DNA of 64,000 nt from Piscinibacter sp. (GCA_016706565.1 JADJJI010000011.1:496001-560000), one strand, 5' to 3'; shown: positions 36,316-46,793, numbered from the stretch's first letter. A program made the numbers and translations. Notes: generated by a model from the sequence alone, not told the origin.

Positions 36316-37347
36316 ATGGAATTCTTCCGCATCCGCCGCGACATCCCGTTCATGCGCCACGCGTTGGTGCTCAACGTCGTTTCGGCTCTGACCTTCCTGG
36401 CCGCGGTGTTCTTCATCGCCACGCGCGGCCTGCACCTGTCGATCGAGTTCACTGGCGGCACGGTGATCGAGGTCGAGTACCCGCAGGCGGCGCAGCTCGA
36501 GAAGGTGCGCGGCACGGTCGACACGCTGAACTTCGGCGAGGTGCAAGTGCAGAACTTCGGCACTTCGCGCGACGTGCTGATCCGTCTGCCGGTGCGCGGC
36601 GACGTCAAGCAGGCCGAGGTGGTGACGCGAGTGTTCGAAGCCCTGTGCAAGGCCGAGGGCGCCGCCACGAGCAGCGTGCAGATGACCACCGACAAGGGCG
36701 AGGCCATCAGCAAGGTGGTGTGCGGCAAGGACGGCGCCGAGCCGGTGCGGCTGCAGCGCAGCGAGTTCGTCGGGCCGTCGGTCGGCTCCGAACTGGCGCG
36801 CGACGGCGCCTATGCGCTGATCGCCACGGTGGTGGGCATCATGCTCTACCTCGCCATCCGTTTCGAATGGAAGTTCTCGGTGGCGGGCATCGTGGCCAAC
36901 CTGCACGACGTGGTCATCATCGTCGGCTTCTTCGCCTTCTTCCAGTGGGAGTTCTCGCTGGCCGTGCTGGCCGCCGTGCTGGCGGTGCTGGGCTACTCGG
37001 TCAACGAGTCGGTGGTGATCTTCGACCGGGTGCGCGAGGCCTTCCGCAAGTACCGCAAGCTCAACTCGCGCGAGGTGATCGACCACGCCATCACGAGCAC
37101 CATCAGCCGCACCATCATCACCCACGGCAGCACGCTGATGATGGTGGTGTCGATGTACATCTTCGGCGGCGCCACGCTGCACTACTTCGCGCTCGCGCTG
37201 ATGATCGGCATCCTGTTCGGCATCTATTCGTCGGTGTTCGTCGCCGCCGCCATCGCGATGTGGCTGGGCGTCAAGCGTGAGGATCTGGTGCGACAGGGGC
37301 CGAAGGAAACCGACCCCGACGATCCGAATGCCGGGGCCGTGGTGTAG
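36316..37347 (+). CDS. secF: Protein translocase subunit SecF
   Basis: 343 residues with six membrane spans. Family motifs: I-E-F-T-G-G-T-V-I-E-V, V-G-P-S-V-G-S-E-L and G-Y-S-V-N-E-S-V-V-I-F-D-R-V-R-E. An excellent GGAGG site lies 8 bases before the ATG. It pairs with SecD and YajC. Its gene ends 43 bases before the DUF1631 gene, which may be co-transcribed. Confidence 0.96.
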   Translation: MEFFRIRRDIPFMRHALVLNVVSALTFLAAVFFIATRGLHLSIEFTGGTVIEVEYPQAAQLEKVRGTVDTLNFGEVQVQNFGTSRDVLIRLPVRGDVKQAEVVTRVFEALCKAEGAATSSVQMTTDKGEAISKVVCGKDGAEPVRLQRSEFVGPSVGSELARDGAYALIATVVGIMLYLAIRFEWKFSVAGIVANLHDVVIIVGFFAFFQWEFSLAVLAAVLAVLGYSVNESVVIFDRVREAFRKYRKLNSREVIDHAITSTISRTIITHGSTLMMVVSMYIFGGATLHYFALALMIGILFGIYSSVFVAAAIAMWLGVKREDLVRQGPKETDPDDPNAGAVV

Positions 37348-37390
37348 AGTGCCGTAGACATTCCACGACGCCCGCCCACCCCACCACCCA

Positions 37391-39685
37391 ATGGCGATGA
37401 CGCCCGCGACCCAGAACGCGTTGGCCCAGCAGGCCCGGCGCGCCTACGTCGAGGGTGCGCTGCGCGGCCTTCCCGGCTTGGTGCAATCGGTCGAGCGGGG
37501 CGCCAAGTCGCTGGCCAGCCAGAACGCCGAACCGGCGGTGGCCATGAAGCGCCGCGACATGGTGCTCGATCTGCAGAAGGCGGCACCGTTCTGGCAGCAG
37601 GGCATGATTTCCATGTTGCGCAGCGCGATCAGCAGCGGCATGGTGTCGGCCTCCCGCCCCGGCGATCTGCCTCACCCCTCCAATCGCGGCAACAACCTGA
37701 GCCTGGTCGACGACGACACGATCGAGCACGAGATCCTCAGCTCGCGCCTGGCTCTGGCCATGATGGACCGCGCCTCGTGGGAGTTCAGCGATCTGCGCTC
37801 GCGCATCAGCCAGCTCGAGAAGCGCGAGGAACTCGATCCCAACGATGCTCTGCGGCCGCACGTGCTGGCACGCATCGCCACGGCCTCGTGGCGCGCGGCG
37901 GGCCTGAGTCTGGACACCTGGCGCCTGCTGCAGACGGTGCTTCACGACGAGTTCGCACAGTTCGTCGAGGAGGGCTATCACGAGATCAATGCCTGGCTGA
38001 TCCAGCGCCGGGTCATGCCCGATGTCGATCTGCGGCCGTACATCAAGCGCTCGGCCAACTCGGCCTGGGTGGGCTCGGTCGCCTCTGGCGTGCACAGCCT
38101 GTCGGGGGCGCACAGCTCGGGCCACGGGCGCATGGGTGTGGGCGAGGAAACCCGGCTGATGACGCGCGCCGGCGCTCTGGCCCGCGGCATCGACCATGCC
38201 GAGGCCGTGCTCGGCCGCCTGAACAAGCTGATCGGCCGGCAACTGCCGGAGTTCGTGGCCACGCAGCAGGCCGGTGCCACCGCGGCCGTCGCCTCACCGG
38301 CGCTGCGCGCGGCGATCTCCGATGCCCAGCAGGGCATCGCGCGGCGGCTGGCTCCGGCAGGCGCGGCACGCACCGATGTCGGGGCGGTCAGCACGCCCGC
38401 CATGCTGGAAGAACTGCACCAGCGCAAGCAGGCCCTCAAGCAGGCCGCCGCGACGCCCGTGGAGCGGGCCACCATCGAAATCGTCGCCCTGCTGTTCCAG
38501 AGCATCCTGACCGAAGAGCGCATCCCGGCGTCGGTGCGCGTCTGGTTCGCCCGGCTGCAGATGCCGGTTCTGCGGGTGGCGGTGAGCGAGCCGGACTTCT
38601 TCGCCACTGTCGACCACCCGGCGCGCAAGCTGATCGACCGCATGGGCGCCTGCGTGATGGGCTTCGACGCCACCGGACGGGCTGTCGCGGATCTTCTCGA
38701 GAAGGAGATCAAGCGCGTCGTGCAGGTCGTCGAGGCCTACCCGGACACCGGGCGCCGCGTTTTCCAGACCGTGCTGACGGAGTTCGAGAAGTTTCTCGAG
38801 CACTACTTCAAGAATCAGAACGAGGCGTCGCGCAAGGGCGTCTCGCTGGCGCAGCAGGTCGAGCAGCGCGAGACGCTGGCCATCCAGTACACGATCGAGC
38901 TGCGCAAGATGCTCAACGAGATGCCGGTGCAGGAAGGCGTGCGCGAGTTCCTGTTCCAGGTCTGGGCCGACGTGATGGCGATGACTGCGGTGAAGGCCGG
39001 CATCCAGAGCGATCAGACCAAGGCCATGAAGCGTGTCGCTGCCGACCTGATCTGGTCGGCCAGCGCCAAGGTCTCGCGCGAGGAGCGCGCCGAAGTGATC
39101 CGGCGCCTTCCGCCGCTGCTGAAGACGCTGCGCGAGGGCATGGAGAACGCCGGCGTGCCGGTCGACAAGCAGGACGAGCACATCCAGCGGCTGAACAACT
39201 CGCTGGCGGCGGCATTCACGGCCAAGGCGGCCGTGATCCCGCACGAGCGGCTCGAAGAGCTCATGGGACGTCTCGAGACGCTCGAGGAACTGCTCCCCGA
39301 AGCAGCCGACGTCGAGATCGACGAATCGATGGTGCTCGATCTCTCCGGCCACGAGAGTTCCGAACTCGAGGTGGTGGGCGAGGGCGGCTCGATGCCGACG
39401 CCGGCCATGGTCGCCTGGGCACGCGAGCTCCAGGTGGGCAGCTGGTACATGCTCGACTACCGCAACCGCAACGAAGCGGTGCAACTCGCCTGGCAGGGGC
39501 TGCGCAAGCAGCTCACGCTGTTCGTGTCGCCGCAGGGCCGCGGCATCCTGTTCCAGCAGCACCGGCTGGCCGCCTTCCTGCAGGCGGGCCTGCTGGTGCC
39601 GGCCCAGGACGAATCGCTGACCGTGAAGGCCACGCGCAGCGCGCTGGCCAAGCTCGACGTCGATCCCGCGCGCCTGTTGAACTGA
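37391..39685 (+). CDS. DUF1631 family protein
   Basis: 764 residues, mostly helical, with no signal peptide or membrane span. The pattern (K-R-R-D-M-V-L-D-L-Q near residue 54 and the C-terminal W-Y-M-L-D-Y-R-N-R-N-E-A-V-Q-L-A-W) matches the DUF1631 family of proteobacteria, which is sometimes mislabelled thymidine phosphorylase. The C-terminal part after about residue 660 resembles a PilZ-like barrel found in this family and might bind cyclic di-GMP. That is inference; no biochemical role is known to me. Alternative starts lie at 37391 and 37397. Confidence 0.85.
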   Translation: MAMTPATQNALAQQARRAYVEGALRGLPGLVQSVERGAKSLASQNAEPAVAMKRRDMVLDLQKAAPFWQQGMISMLRSAISSGMVSASRPGDLPHPSNRGNNLSLVDDDTIEHEILSSRLALAMMDRASWEFSDLRSRISQLEKREELDPNDALRPHVLARIATASWRAAGLSLDTWRLLQTVLHDEFAQFVEEGYHEINAWLIQRRVMPDVDLRPYIKRSANSAWVGSVASGVHSLSGAHSSGHGRMGVGEETRLMTRAGALARGIDHAEAVLGRLNKLIGRQLPEFVATQQAGATAAVASPALRAAISDAQQGIARRLAPAGAARTDVGAVSTPAMLEELHQRKQALKQAAATPVERATIEIVALLFQSILTEERIPASVRVWFARLQMPVLRVAVSEPDFFATVDHPARKLIDRMGACVMGFDATGRAVADLLEKEIKRVVQVVEAYPDTGRRVFQTVLTEFEKFLEHYFKNQNEASRKGVSLAQQVEQRETLAIQYTIELRKMLNEMPVQEGVREFLFQVWADVMAMTAVKAGIQSDQTKAMKRVAADLIWSASAKVSREERAEVIRRLPPLLKTLREGMENAGVPVDKQDEHIQRLNNSLAAAFTAKAAVIPHERLEELMGRLETLEELLPEAADVEIDESMVLDLSGHESSELEVVGEGGSMPTPAMVAWARELQVGSWYMLDYRNRNEAVQLAWQGLRKQLTLFVSPQGRGILFQQHRLAAFLQAGLLVPAQDESLTVKATRSALAKLDVDPARLLN

Positions 39686-39704
39686 GCGGCTCGGGCCGCC
39701 AGCG

Positions 39705-40157
39705 TCAGTGGATCAGCCGGTCTTCGGCGGCCACGAACAGTTCGTCGAGGATCAGCGCATCGGGCTCTTCGCCCAGGCTCCAGAACACCATCAGCACGAT
39801 GATCTTCAGGTCTTCCAGGTCGATCGGCCCGCCGTTGATCGCACTGGCACGGTCGATGACCATCTCGCGCATCGGCGGCGGCAGGACGCCGGCGGATTCG
39901 AGGAAGCTGATGAAGCCGATCGACTCTTCGCCGAGGTGATCCTGTTCCTGCGGGGAGTACACGCGCAGTGCGCCGGGACCTTGGTCGCCGACGTAGGACT
40001 CGGACGCCGAAGCGAGCCCGTCGAGCCAGCTCAGCGCCTCCTGGATCTCGTCCGACTCGAAGCCCACAGACGACAGCTTGCGGGTCAGCTGATCGTGGTC
40101 GGGACACGCATCGGGCCGCCAGTAGTTTTCGTACAGGTAGACGAGCACGTCGAACAT
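39705..40157 (-). CDS. smg: Smg family protein (DUF494)
   Basis: 150 residues, the usual length. Conserved segments M-F-D-V-L-V-Y-L-Y-E-N-Y, then I-S-F-L-E and D-L-K-I-I-V-L-M-V-F-W are present. Function is not firmly known; smg commonly lies beside dprA (smf) in proteobacteria, as here, 57 bases after the dprA stop. Cytoplasmic and highly acidic. Confidence 0.92.
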   Translation of the reverse strand: MFDVLVYLYENYWRPDACPDHDQLTRKLSSVGFESDEIQEALSWLDGLASASESYVGDQGPGALRVYSPQEQDHLGEESIGFISFLESAGVLPPPMREMVIDRASAINGGPIDLEDLKIIVLMVFWSLGEEPDALILDELFVAAEDRLIH

Positions 40158-40214
40158 GAATCCACTATACCCCAGCGCCCTGGACGAGCGGGCGTGAAGA
40201 ATCGCTTGCCGGCC

Positions 40215-41333
40215 TCAGCCCTGGCCGATGCGCTGGAAACACTGGCCCGGCAGCCGGGCCACCACGCCGCCGAGCTCGAGTTCGAGCAGGCGCACGTTGA
40301 GTTCCGCCGCGCTCCAGCCGGTGCGACGCACCAGTTCGTCCAGGCTGATCGGTTCATATCCCATCGCCTCGACGATGGGGTGCGCGGCCGCAGGCTCACG
40401 CTGCGTCGGGGCAGTGGGAGTCTCCTCGAGGCCTGGCCAGCTCAGTTCTTCGAGGATGTCGCGGGCCGACTCCACCAGTTTCGCGCCCTGCTTGATGAGG
40501 GCGTGACAGCCTTTCGATTGCGGTGCGTGGATCGAACCGGGAATGGCGAACACCTCGCGCCCTCCCTCGACCGCCAGGCGCGCCGTGATCAGTGAGCCGG
40601 ACTGCAATGCAGCTTCGACCACCAGGGTTCCCCGGCTCAGACCCGCGATGATGCGGTCCCGAAGCGGGAAGTTGGGAGCCAGCGGAGGCGTGCCGAGTGA
40701 GTATTCGCTGACGATCAAGCCGTTGTCCGCGATGCGTCTGGCCAGGGCGAGGTGGCGCTTCGGGTAGACGCGGTCAAGCCCGGTGCCGACCACCGCGATG
40801 GTGCTGGCCGCCGTGTCCAGGGCGCCCGCGTGGGCCGCTCCATCGATGCCGAGGGCGAGGCCGGAGACGATCGTCAGCCCGGCGCGCCCCAGCTCCGCAG
40901 CGAAAGCCTGCGCATTCTCCCGTCCCTGCGGCGTCGGGTTGCGGCTGCCAACGATCGCCAGCGATCCGCTGCGAAGCAGCTCGACGCTGCCGATCGCGTA
41001 CAGCAGCAGAGGTGGGTCGGCCGTCTCGAGCAGCGCCGCGGGGTAGTCGGGATCTCCCAGCGCGACGAGGTGCCGTGGCGGACCATCGGTCTGCGCCAGC
41101 CACGCCAGCGTGAGCGCAAGCAACGCGTCGTGGCCATCGCCTGCCTGCGACAACGCGTGCGCGGCGACCGAACCGACGACCTCCTTGCGCCGTGCCTCGC
41201 TGGCGGCGAGCACGGCCTGAGGGGAGCCAAAGGCCGCGAGAAGCCGCCGTGCCGACTCGCGTCCGACCTGGGGCGTCTCGAGCAGCCGCAGCCAGGCGGC
41301 AATCTCATCCGCGTCGCAGTCGACGGCGCGCAT
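40215..41333 (-). CDS. dprA: DNA-processing protein DprA (Smf)
   Basis: 372 residues. Loads RecA on incoming single-stranded DNA during natural transformation. The Rossmann-type core shows A-I-V-G-S-R-N-P-T, V-S-G-L-A-L-G-I-D-G-A-A-H, G-T-G-L-D-R-V-Y-P and F-P-L-R-D-R-I-I-A-G-L. A C-terminal winged-helix domain (S-L-D-E-L-V-R-R-T-G-W) is present. In the LysM-dprA-smg minus-strand run, 31 bases after the LysM gene. Supports competence potential but does not prove it. Confidence 0.94.
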   Translation of the reverse strand: MRAVDCDADEIAAWLRLLETPQVGRESARRLLAAFGSPQAVLAASEARRKEVVGSVAAHALSQAGDGHDALLALTLAWLAQTDGPPRHLVALGDPDYPAALLETADPPLLLYAIGSVELLRSGSLAIVGSRNPTPQGRENAQAFAAELGRAGLTIVSGLALGIDGAAHAGALDTAASTIAVVGTGLDRVYPKRHLALARRIADNGLIVSEYSLGTPPLAPNFPLRDRIIAGLSRGTLVVEAALQSGSLITARLAVEGGREVFAIPGSIHAPQSKGCHALIKQGAKLVESARDILEELSWPGLEETPTAPTQREPAAAHPIVEAMGYEPISLDELVRRTGWSAAELNVRLLELELGGVVARLPGQCFQRIGQG

Positions 41334-41364
41334 GTGAGCGAGGCGCCGCCGACGCGCGCGACCT

Positions 41365-42534
41365 TCAGGGCTGGGTGAACCCGTCGCCCGGCTTGACCGG
41401 ATCCTTGACCGACAGGATCAGTGCGTAGGACATGCGGTCGAACACGCGGAACACGAACAGCATGCCGTGGCGTTCGTCAGGCAACTTGATGGTCGGTCGC
41501 GACGCATCGGTCTTGTCGATCACGCGGGTTCCGGTACGCCACAGCGCGAGCACGTGGCCGCGTTCCATGCCGTCGGCGGCACCCTTGTTCAGCGACACGA
41601 TCTGGTTCTGGCCGGCCGTGAGGGCGTCCCCGTAGATCGACACGATCTGGCCCGACAGCGGGCTCTGCGGCGCATGCGGCGCATAGTTGCTGAACTCGCG
41701 CGCCGGCGTCGGCGCCAACCGATCGCCCACACCCGCTTCCTGCTTGATCGAGGTGACGGAGAAAGTGGCTGGGACGATCTCGGGCTTGCCGTCGGCACCG
41801 GTGCGGTTCTCGCCCTGGCGCACGTACTCGGCCGAGCCGACATAGTTGGCCTCGTAGCCGAGAATTTCCTTCGTGGCCGGGTCGCGCAAGGGCTTGGCCT
41901 CGCGGAAGATCCTGAACTCACGCTGTTGCGGAATCTCGCCACGAACGTACGCGGTGTCACCACGCGCGAGCAGGACGCGGCCTTCTTGCGTGGCCACGAT
42001 GCGCGGCGCGGTCTCCAGTTCGTTGCCCTGGAAGATCAGTGCCTCGTTGAGGAAAGGCTCGATCAGGTGGAACGGGATCGACGGGATCGAGCCATCGCCG
42101 AGTGCCGACGTGCGGATGCGCGGCGACAGCTTCACGGTGCCATCGGGGCCGATCTGCTGGCCCACGCGCAGGCGGGCGCGGCCGCCGCTCTTGTCCAGCA
42201 GAAGCACCTGACCCGGGTAGATGAGGTGCGGGTTGCGGATCTGGTCGAGGTTCATGCCCCACAGTTCCGGCCAGCGCCACGGGCTCTTCAGGTAGAGCTT
42301 GGAGATGTCCCACAGCGTGTCGCCCGTTTTCACCGTGTACGAGTCGGGTGCGTTGGCGGACAGTTCGGACAGCGGCACGCCGGTCTGCGCGACTTGCTTG
42401 GCCGTGCTGCGCTGCTGCGAGGTCACCGGGTAGTCGACCGCCAGGGCCGAGCCGGCAAGCAGCATGGCACCGATGGCTGTCCCGAGCGCAGCGGCCCGGC
42501 GGGCAGGGGAGGCAGTGGGCTGGCGACGCTTCAT
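41365..42534 (-). CDS. LysM-domain peptidoglycan-binding protein
   Basis: 389 residues. A signal peptide (A-A-L-G-T-A-I-G-A-M-L-L-A-G-S-A-L-A, residues about 14-32) is followed by one LysM domain (Y-T-V-K-T-G-D-T-L-W-D-I-S ... N-P-H-L-I-Y-P-G-Q) at about 65-115. The rest is a long beta-rich region without a catalytic motif. It sits between dprA and the divergent def gene, the order seen in many betaproteobacteria. Probably a periplasmic wall-binding scaffold. Confidence 0.9.
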   Translation of the reverse strand: MKRRQPTASPARRAAALGTAIGAMLLAGSALAVDYPVTSQQRSTAKQVAQTGVPLSELSANAPDSYTVKTGDTLWDISKLYLKSPWRWPELWGMNLDQIRNPHLIYPGQVLLLDKSGGRARLRVGQQIGPDGTVKLSPRIRTSALGDGSIPSIPFHLIEPFLNEALIFQGNELETAPRIVATQEGRVLLARGDTAYVRGEIPQQREFRIFREAKPLRDPATKEILGYEANYVGSAEYVRQGENRTGADGKPEIVPATFSVTSIKQEAGVGDRLAPTPAREFSNYAPHAPQSPLSGQIVSIYGDALTAGQNQIVSLNKGAADGMERGHVLALWRTGTRVIDKTDASRPTIKLPDERHGMLFVFRVFDRMSYALILSVKDPVKPGDGFTQP

Positions 42535-42771
42535 GGGGTCGATTCTCCGGCGGCGCGGGTGTGGACAGTCGCGCTCTAGGGTTGCTGAGCCGAACGCTCC
42601 GTGCCCGGCCCGCATTCGGCGAAAATGCTCATACAGTTTCGAAGATTCTGCCTGTAAACCATTGATATCGCAACGAAACTGGTCCGCGGTAGGCGCAGGT
42701 GTGAGGCCTGTCACGGAGCAGCCCGTTGTGTGCACTCCACAAGCGGTTCCGGCAGAATCGAATGGATACAA

Positions 42772-43284
42772 ATGGCCGAACTCAACATCCTCCGCTACCC
42801 CGACCCCCGTCTTCACACGGTGGCTCGTCCCGTCGACCAGGTCGACGCGCGCATCCGCCGCCTTATCGACGACATGCTCGAGACCATGTATGCCGCCGAA
42901 GGTGTCGGCCTGGCCGCCACCCAGGTCGACGTGCACGAACGCGTGATCGTGATGGATACCTCCGAGGGACGCGACGAGCCTCGGGTGCTGATCAACCCCG
43001 AAATCGTCACGCGCAGCGACGAAATGGTCTTCGGCGACGAGGGCTGCCTGTCGGTGCCGACCATCTACGACAAGGTGTCGCGCCATGCGCGTGTCACTGT
43101 GCGCGCGCTGAACCGCTCGGGCGAGAGCTACCAGTTCGACGCCGAGGGCCTGCTCTCGGTATGCGTCCAGCACGAGATGGACCACTTGCTCGGCAAGGTG
43201 TTCGTCGAGTATCTCAGCCCGCTCAAGCGCGACCGCATCAAGACCAAGATGCTGAAGAAGTCGCGCGACGAGATTCGCGGCTGA
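42772..43284 (+). CDS. def: Peptide deformylase
   Basis: 170 residues. Removes the formyl group from nascent proteins. All three motifs are intact: G-V-G-L-A-A-T-Q (45-51), E-G-C-L-S with the metal Cys C92, and Q-H-E-M-D-H with H134 and H138 and catalytic E135. The start is the ATG M-A-E-L-N; a GTG 14 codons upstream is in frame but adds a non-family extension. It pairs with fmt 8 bases downstream. Confidence 0.96.
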   Translation: MAELNILRYPDPRLHTVARPVDQVDARIRRLIDDMLETMYAAEGVGLAATQVDVHERVIVMDTSEGRDEPRVLINPEIVTRSDEMVFGDEGCLSVPTIYDKVSRHARVTVRALNRSGESYQFDAEGLLSVCVQHEMDHLLGKVFVEYLSPLKRDRIKTKMLKKSRDEIRG

Positions 43285-43292
43285 GGCCCGGC

Positions 43293-44252
43293 GTGCGCGT
43301 CGTCTTCGCCGGTACGCCGGAGTTCGCTGCCGTCGCCCTGAGGCAACTGCACGCGGCGAGATGCGAGATCCCGCTGGTGCTGACCCAGCCCGATCGGCCC
43401 GCCGGCCGCGGCATGAAGCTGCAGGCATCGCCGGTGAAGGCCTTCTCGCAGGCCGAGGGCATCCCGGTCGCGCAACCGCGCGGCTTGCGGCTCGACGGCA
43501 AGTACGCCGACGACGCTGCGGCGGCTCGCGCGGCCCTGATCGCGGCGCGCCCCGACGTGATGGTGGTCGCGGCCTACGGGCTGATTCTTCCGGCCTGGGT
43601 GCTGGAACTGCCGCGCCTGGGCTGCCTGAACATCCACGCCTCGCTGTTGCCGCGCTGGCGTGGCGCCGCACCGATCCACCGCGCCATCGAGGCCGGCGAT
43701 GCACAGACCGGCATCACCGTCATGCAGATGGACGCCGGCCTGGACACCGGCGACATGCTGCTCGCCGAACCCGTGGCGATCCGGCCGGACGACACCACCG
43801 CCTCGCTGCACGACCGGCTGGCCGAGCTCGGCGGTCGCCTGATCGTCGAAGCCCTCGAACTTGCGGCTTGCGGCGGGCTCAAGCCGCAGCGGCAACCCAC
43901 CGAGGGCATCACCTACGCCCACAAGATCGACAAGGCCGAGGCGGCCATCGACTGGCGACAGGGTGCTGCGGCCATCGAGCGCCGCCTGCGAGCTTTCGAC
44001 CCGTTTCCGGGTGCCGCCGGCGTGCTCGCCGGCGAGACACTGAAGGTCTGGCGCGCCGAGCCCTGCGCGGGGGCCGGCCGGCCCGGCGAGGTGCTCACGG
44101 TCGGCGAGGCCGGCATCGAGGTGGCCTGCGGCGAGGGGGCGCTGCGACTGATCGAGCTCCAGCGGCCGGGCGGCAGGCGCCTGCCGGCCGCCGCCTTCCT
44201 GCAGGGCCACCGCGTCGCGCCGGGCATGGCTTTCGACACGCCGGCCGATTGA
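43293..44252 (+). CDS. fmt: Methionyl-tRNA formyltransferase
   Basis: 319 residues, from a GTG. Formylates initiator Met-tRNA using 10-formyl-THF. The catalytic region is [16 protein letters not shown] with the later Asp in M-D-A-G-L-D-T-G-D, and the folate side is G-T-P-E-F-A. The C-terminal OB-like domain (about 210-315) is present. Directly after def, the usual partner. Confidence 0.96.
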   Translation: MRVVFAGTPEFAAVALRQLHAARCEIPLVLTQPDRPAGRGMKLQASPVKAFSQAEGIPVAQPRGLRLDGKYADDAAAARAALIAARPDVMVVAAYGLILPAWVLELPRLGCLNIHASLLPRWRGAAPIHRAIEAGDAQTGITVMQMDAGLDTGDMLLAEPVAIRPDDTTASLHDRLAELGGRLIVEALELAACGGLKPQRQPTEGITYAHKIDKAEAAIDWRQGAAAIERRLRAFDPFPGAAGVLAGETLKVWRAEPCAGAGRPGEVLTVGEAGIEVACGEGALRLIELQRPGGRRLPAAAFLQGHRVAPGMAFDTPAD

Positions 44253-44307
44253 ACTCCGCGGCGCCGCCCGCATCTACGGCACTCCTGTTTTACGAGGACC
44301 ACGCGAC

Positions 44308-45159
44308 ATGTTCAATCTGATGAAGACCGCCATCCTGATGGCGGCGATCACCGCCCTGTTCATGGCCATCGGCTCGCTGATGGGCGGGCAGACGGGGATG
44401 ATGCTGGCACTCGCGGTGGCGGTGGCCATGAACTTCTTCAGCTACTGGTTCTCCGACAAGATGGTGCTGAAGATGTACAACGCGCGCGAAGTCGACGCGA
44501 CGTCGGCGCCGCAGTTCTACCGCATGGTGCAAGATCTGGCGCAGCGCGCCGGCCTGCCGATGCCGCGCGTCTACGTGATCGACGAGGACGCCCCGAATGC
44601 GTTTGCCACCGGCCGCAACCCAGAGCACGCCGCCGTGGCGGCCACCACCGGCATCATGCGCGTGCTCAGCGAGCGTGAACTGCGCGGCGTGATGGCCCAT
44701 GAGCTGGCGCACGTGCGCCACCGCGACATCCTCATCAGCACCGTCAGCGCCACGATGGCCGGCGCGATCTCGATGCTGGCCAATTTCGCGATGATCTTCG
44801 GAGGCCGCGACAGCGAAGGCCGCCCGGCCAACCCGATCGTCGGCATTCTGGTGATGCTGCTGGCGCCACTGGCGGCCAGCCTGATCCAGATGGCGATCAG
44901 CCGCTCGCGCGAGTTCGAGGCCGATCGCGGCGGTGCCGAAATCTCCGGCGATCCGCGCGCGCTGGCTTCGGCACTGGAGAAGATCCATGCCTACGCGCGC
45001 GGCATCCCGATGGCCGCCGCCGAGCGGCACCCCGAGACGGCGCAGATGATGATCATGAATCCGCTGTCCGGCGGCGGGCTGCGCGGGCTGTTCTCCACCC
45101 ACCCGGCAACGGAGGAGCGCGTGCAGCGCCTGTTGGCGATGGCGCCCGGCGCGCAGTAA
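44308..45159 (+). CDS. htpX: Membrane zinc metalloprotease HtpX
   Basis: 283 residues. Degrades misfolded membrane proteins. Two N-terminal spans (about 7-24 and 31-48) and two further hydrophobic stretches surround the zinc motif H-E-L-A-H (H131, E132, H135); the third ligand is the Glu of E-F-E-A-D-R. It follows fmt by 55 bases. This order, def-fmt-htpX, is typical for betaproteobacteria. Stress control cannot be seen in the upstream sequence. Confidence 0.94.
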   Translation: MFNLMKTAILMAAITALFMAIGSLMGGQTGMMLALAVAVAMNFFSYWFSDKMVLKMYNAREVDATSAPQFYRMVQDLAQRAGLPMPRVYVIDEDAPNAFATGRNPEHAAVAATTGIMRVLSERELRGVMAHELAHVRHRDILISTVSATMAGAISMLANFAMIFGGRDSEGRPANPIVGILVMLLAPLAASLIQMAISRSREFEADRGGAEISGDPRALASALEKIHAYARGIPMAAAERHPETAQMMIMNPLSGGGLRGLFSTHPATEERVQRLLAMAPGAQ

Positions 45160-45241
45160 GCCCCCGGCGGCCGCCGCGCGGCGCTCAAGTCGCCGCGCCG
45201 GCGGCCGATACAGCGGTGAGCCCCTGTCGGGCTGGACCGCC

Positions 45242-45619
45242 ATGAAACGCCATCTCGCCATCTTCGCTCTTGCCCTGCTCGCCGGCTGCGACATGCTGGG
45301 CATCGAGTCGCCCGAGAAGGTCGCTGCGACGCGCGAGGCCGACGGCAAGGCCGTTGGTGGCGCTTGCCGCCATGCCGGCCGGGCCATCGAGGACTGTTAT
45401 GCGCTCAACAAGAAGGCCGATCGGGCCGCGGTGTTTGCCGGTTGGCGCGACATGAACGACTACATGCGCGAGAACAAGATCGAGGAAGTTCCGCCGCAGA
45501 TCGCCGGCGTGGCCGCCAAGCCTGCCGCCGAAGAGGTCGCCGACGCCCACGTCGAGAAGCGCCCGGCCAAGGGCAGCGAAAGCAAGGCCAAGGACAAGCC
45601 GAAGGCGCGCGAGTCCTGA
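45242..45619 (+). CDS. Small putative lipoprotein
   Basis: 125 residues. The lipobox is L-L-A-G-C near residue 16. The mature part has two cysteines (A-C-R-H-A and E-D-C-Y-A) about ten residues apart and a Lys/Ala/Glu-rich disordered tail. No family recognised. Lies alone between htpX and azlC. Confidence 0.65.
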   Translation: MKRHLAIFALALLAGCDMLGIESPEKVAATREADGKAVGGACRHAGRAIEDCYALNKKADRAAVFAGWRDMNDYMRENKIEEVPPQIAGVAAKPAAEEVADAHVEKRPAKGSESKAKDKPKARES

Positions 45620-45665
45620 GTCCGGCGGCGCCGGCCGCCCTGCGTGGAGCGACGACAATGCGAGG

Positions 45666-46394
45666 ATGACCTCGCTGCGCGCGCTGCTGCGCGACCCCCA
45701 TTTCCGCCGCGGCGCGCGCGACATGCTCGACTTCGCGCCCGGCATCGCCGCCTGGGGCCTGGTGACCGGCGTGGCGATGGCCAAGAGCGGCCTGTCGATC
45801 CCGCTGGCGGTGCTGATGACGCTGACGGTCTACGCCGGCAGTGCCCAGCTCGCCTCGCTGCCCTTGCTGGCCGCCGGCGCGCCGATGTGGGTGGTGTGGG
45901 CCGCCGCCTTCTGCGTGAACCTGCGCTTCGTCATCTTCAGCGCGCAGTGGCGCGTGCACATGGGGCATCTGTCGCGCGGGCGGCGCATGGCCATCGGCTA
46001 CCTGCTGGCCGACCTGAACCTGATCGCCTTCCAGCGCGCCTGGCCCGGCGCGAAGCGCGAACCCGGGCAGGTGCGCTACATCGTCGGCGGCATCGTGACG
46101 ATCTGGTTCACCTGGCAAATCCCTTCGCTGTTCGGCATCTTCCTGTCCGAGGCCATACCGACGCAGTGGGGCCTGGGCTTTGCCGGCACCCTGGCCATGC
46201 TGGGCCTGACCTACGGTTTGCTGAACGATCGCAGCACCTGGACGGCCGCCGCCGTCGCCGGTGCGGCGGCCGTGGCCACCTTTGCGATGCCGCTCAAGCT
46301 CAACATCGTGGTGGCCATCGCCGCGGCCGTGGCCGCCGGTCTGCTGATCGAGCAGGCCGAGCGCGCCGGCCAGCGCATGAAGGGCGGCGCATGA
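45666..46394 (+). CDS. azlC: AzlC family branched-chain amino acid exporter, large subunit
   Basis: 242 residues with about seven hydrophobic segments. The AzlC pattern P-G-I-A-A-W-G-L-V-T-G-V-A-M near the start and N-L-R-F-V-I-F-S-A near residue 85 is clear. With AzlD it forms a two-part exporter of branched-chain amino acids. The stop overlaps the azlD start by four bases. Confidence 0.9.
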   Translation: MTSLRALLRDPHFRRGARDMLDFAPGIAAWGLVTGVAMAKSGLSIPLAVLMTLTVYAGSAQLASLPLLAAGAPMWVVWAAAFCVNLRFVIFSAQWRVHMGHLSRGRRMAIGYLLADLNLIAFQRAWPGAKREPGQVRYIVGGIVTIWFTWQIPSLFGIFLSEAIPTQWGLGFAGTLAMLGLTYGLLNDRSTWTAAAVAGAAAVATFAMPLKLNIVVAIAAAVAAGLLIEQAERAGQRMKGGA

Positions 46395-46723
46395 CCGACG
46401 GCTGGCTCGGCGCCGTGACCATCCTCGGCCTAGCCGTGGTCACCTTCATTGCGCGCAACTTCTTTCTTTTTCCGGACCGCGAGGTCAAGATTCCGGCATG
46501 GCTGCAGCGGGGCCTGAAAGTGGCGCCGCTGGCGGCATTGGCCGCGGTGGTGGTGCCCGAGGTGATCATGACCCAGGGCAAGCTCATCGCCACCTGGCAG
46601 GACGCCCGCTTACCCGCCGTCGCCGCTGCTTCGCTGTACTACCTGTGGCGCCCCGGAGTGCTCGGGCCGCTGCTCGCGGGCCTGGCGGTGTTCCTGCCGC
46701 TGCGGCTGATGTGGGGCTGGTGA
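46391..46723 (+). CDS. azlD: AzlD family branched-chain amino acid exporter, small subunit
   Basis: 110 residues with three to four membrane spans, the usual length of AzlD. R-N-F-F-L-F-P and the following [15 protein letters not shown] fit the family. ATGA overlap with azlC confirms coupling. Confidence 0.88.
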   Translation: MTDGWLGAVTILGLAVVTFIARNFFLFPDREVKIPAWLQRGLKVAPLAALAAVVVPEVIMTQGKLIATWQDARLPAVAAASLYYLWRPGVLGPLLAGLAVFLPLRLMWGW

Positions 46724-46793
46724 GCCGCTGCCCGCTGAATTCCGATTCGCCTTCGTAACCAAGTTACCTTATCATCAACTCTTGAGTTTCATC

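Noticed and set aside
32896-37182. 1428-codon minus-strand frame opposite the SDR, yajC, secD and secF genes
   Set aside because: It is a shadow of four well recognised genes and has no domain of its own.
42730-42771. GTG start extending peptide deformylase by 14 residues
   Set aside because: The ATG at 42772 gives the standard N-terminus and length.
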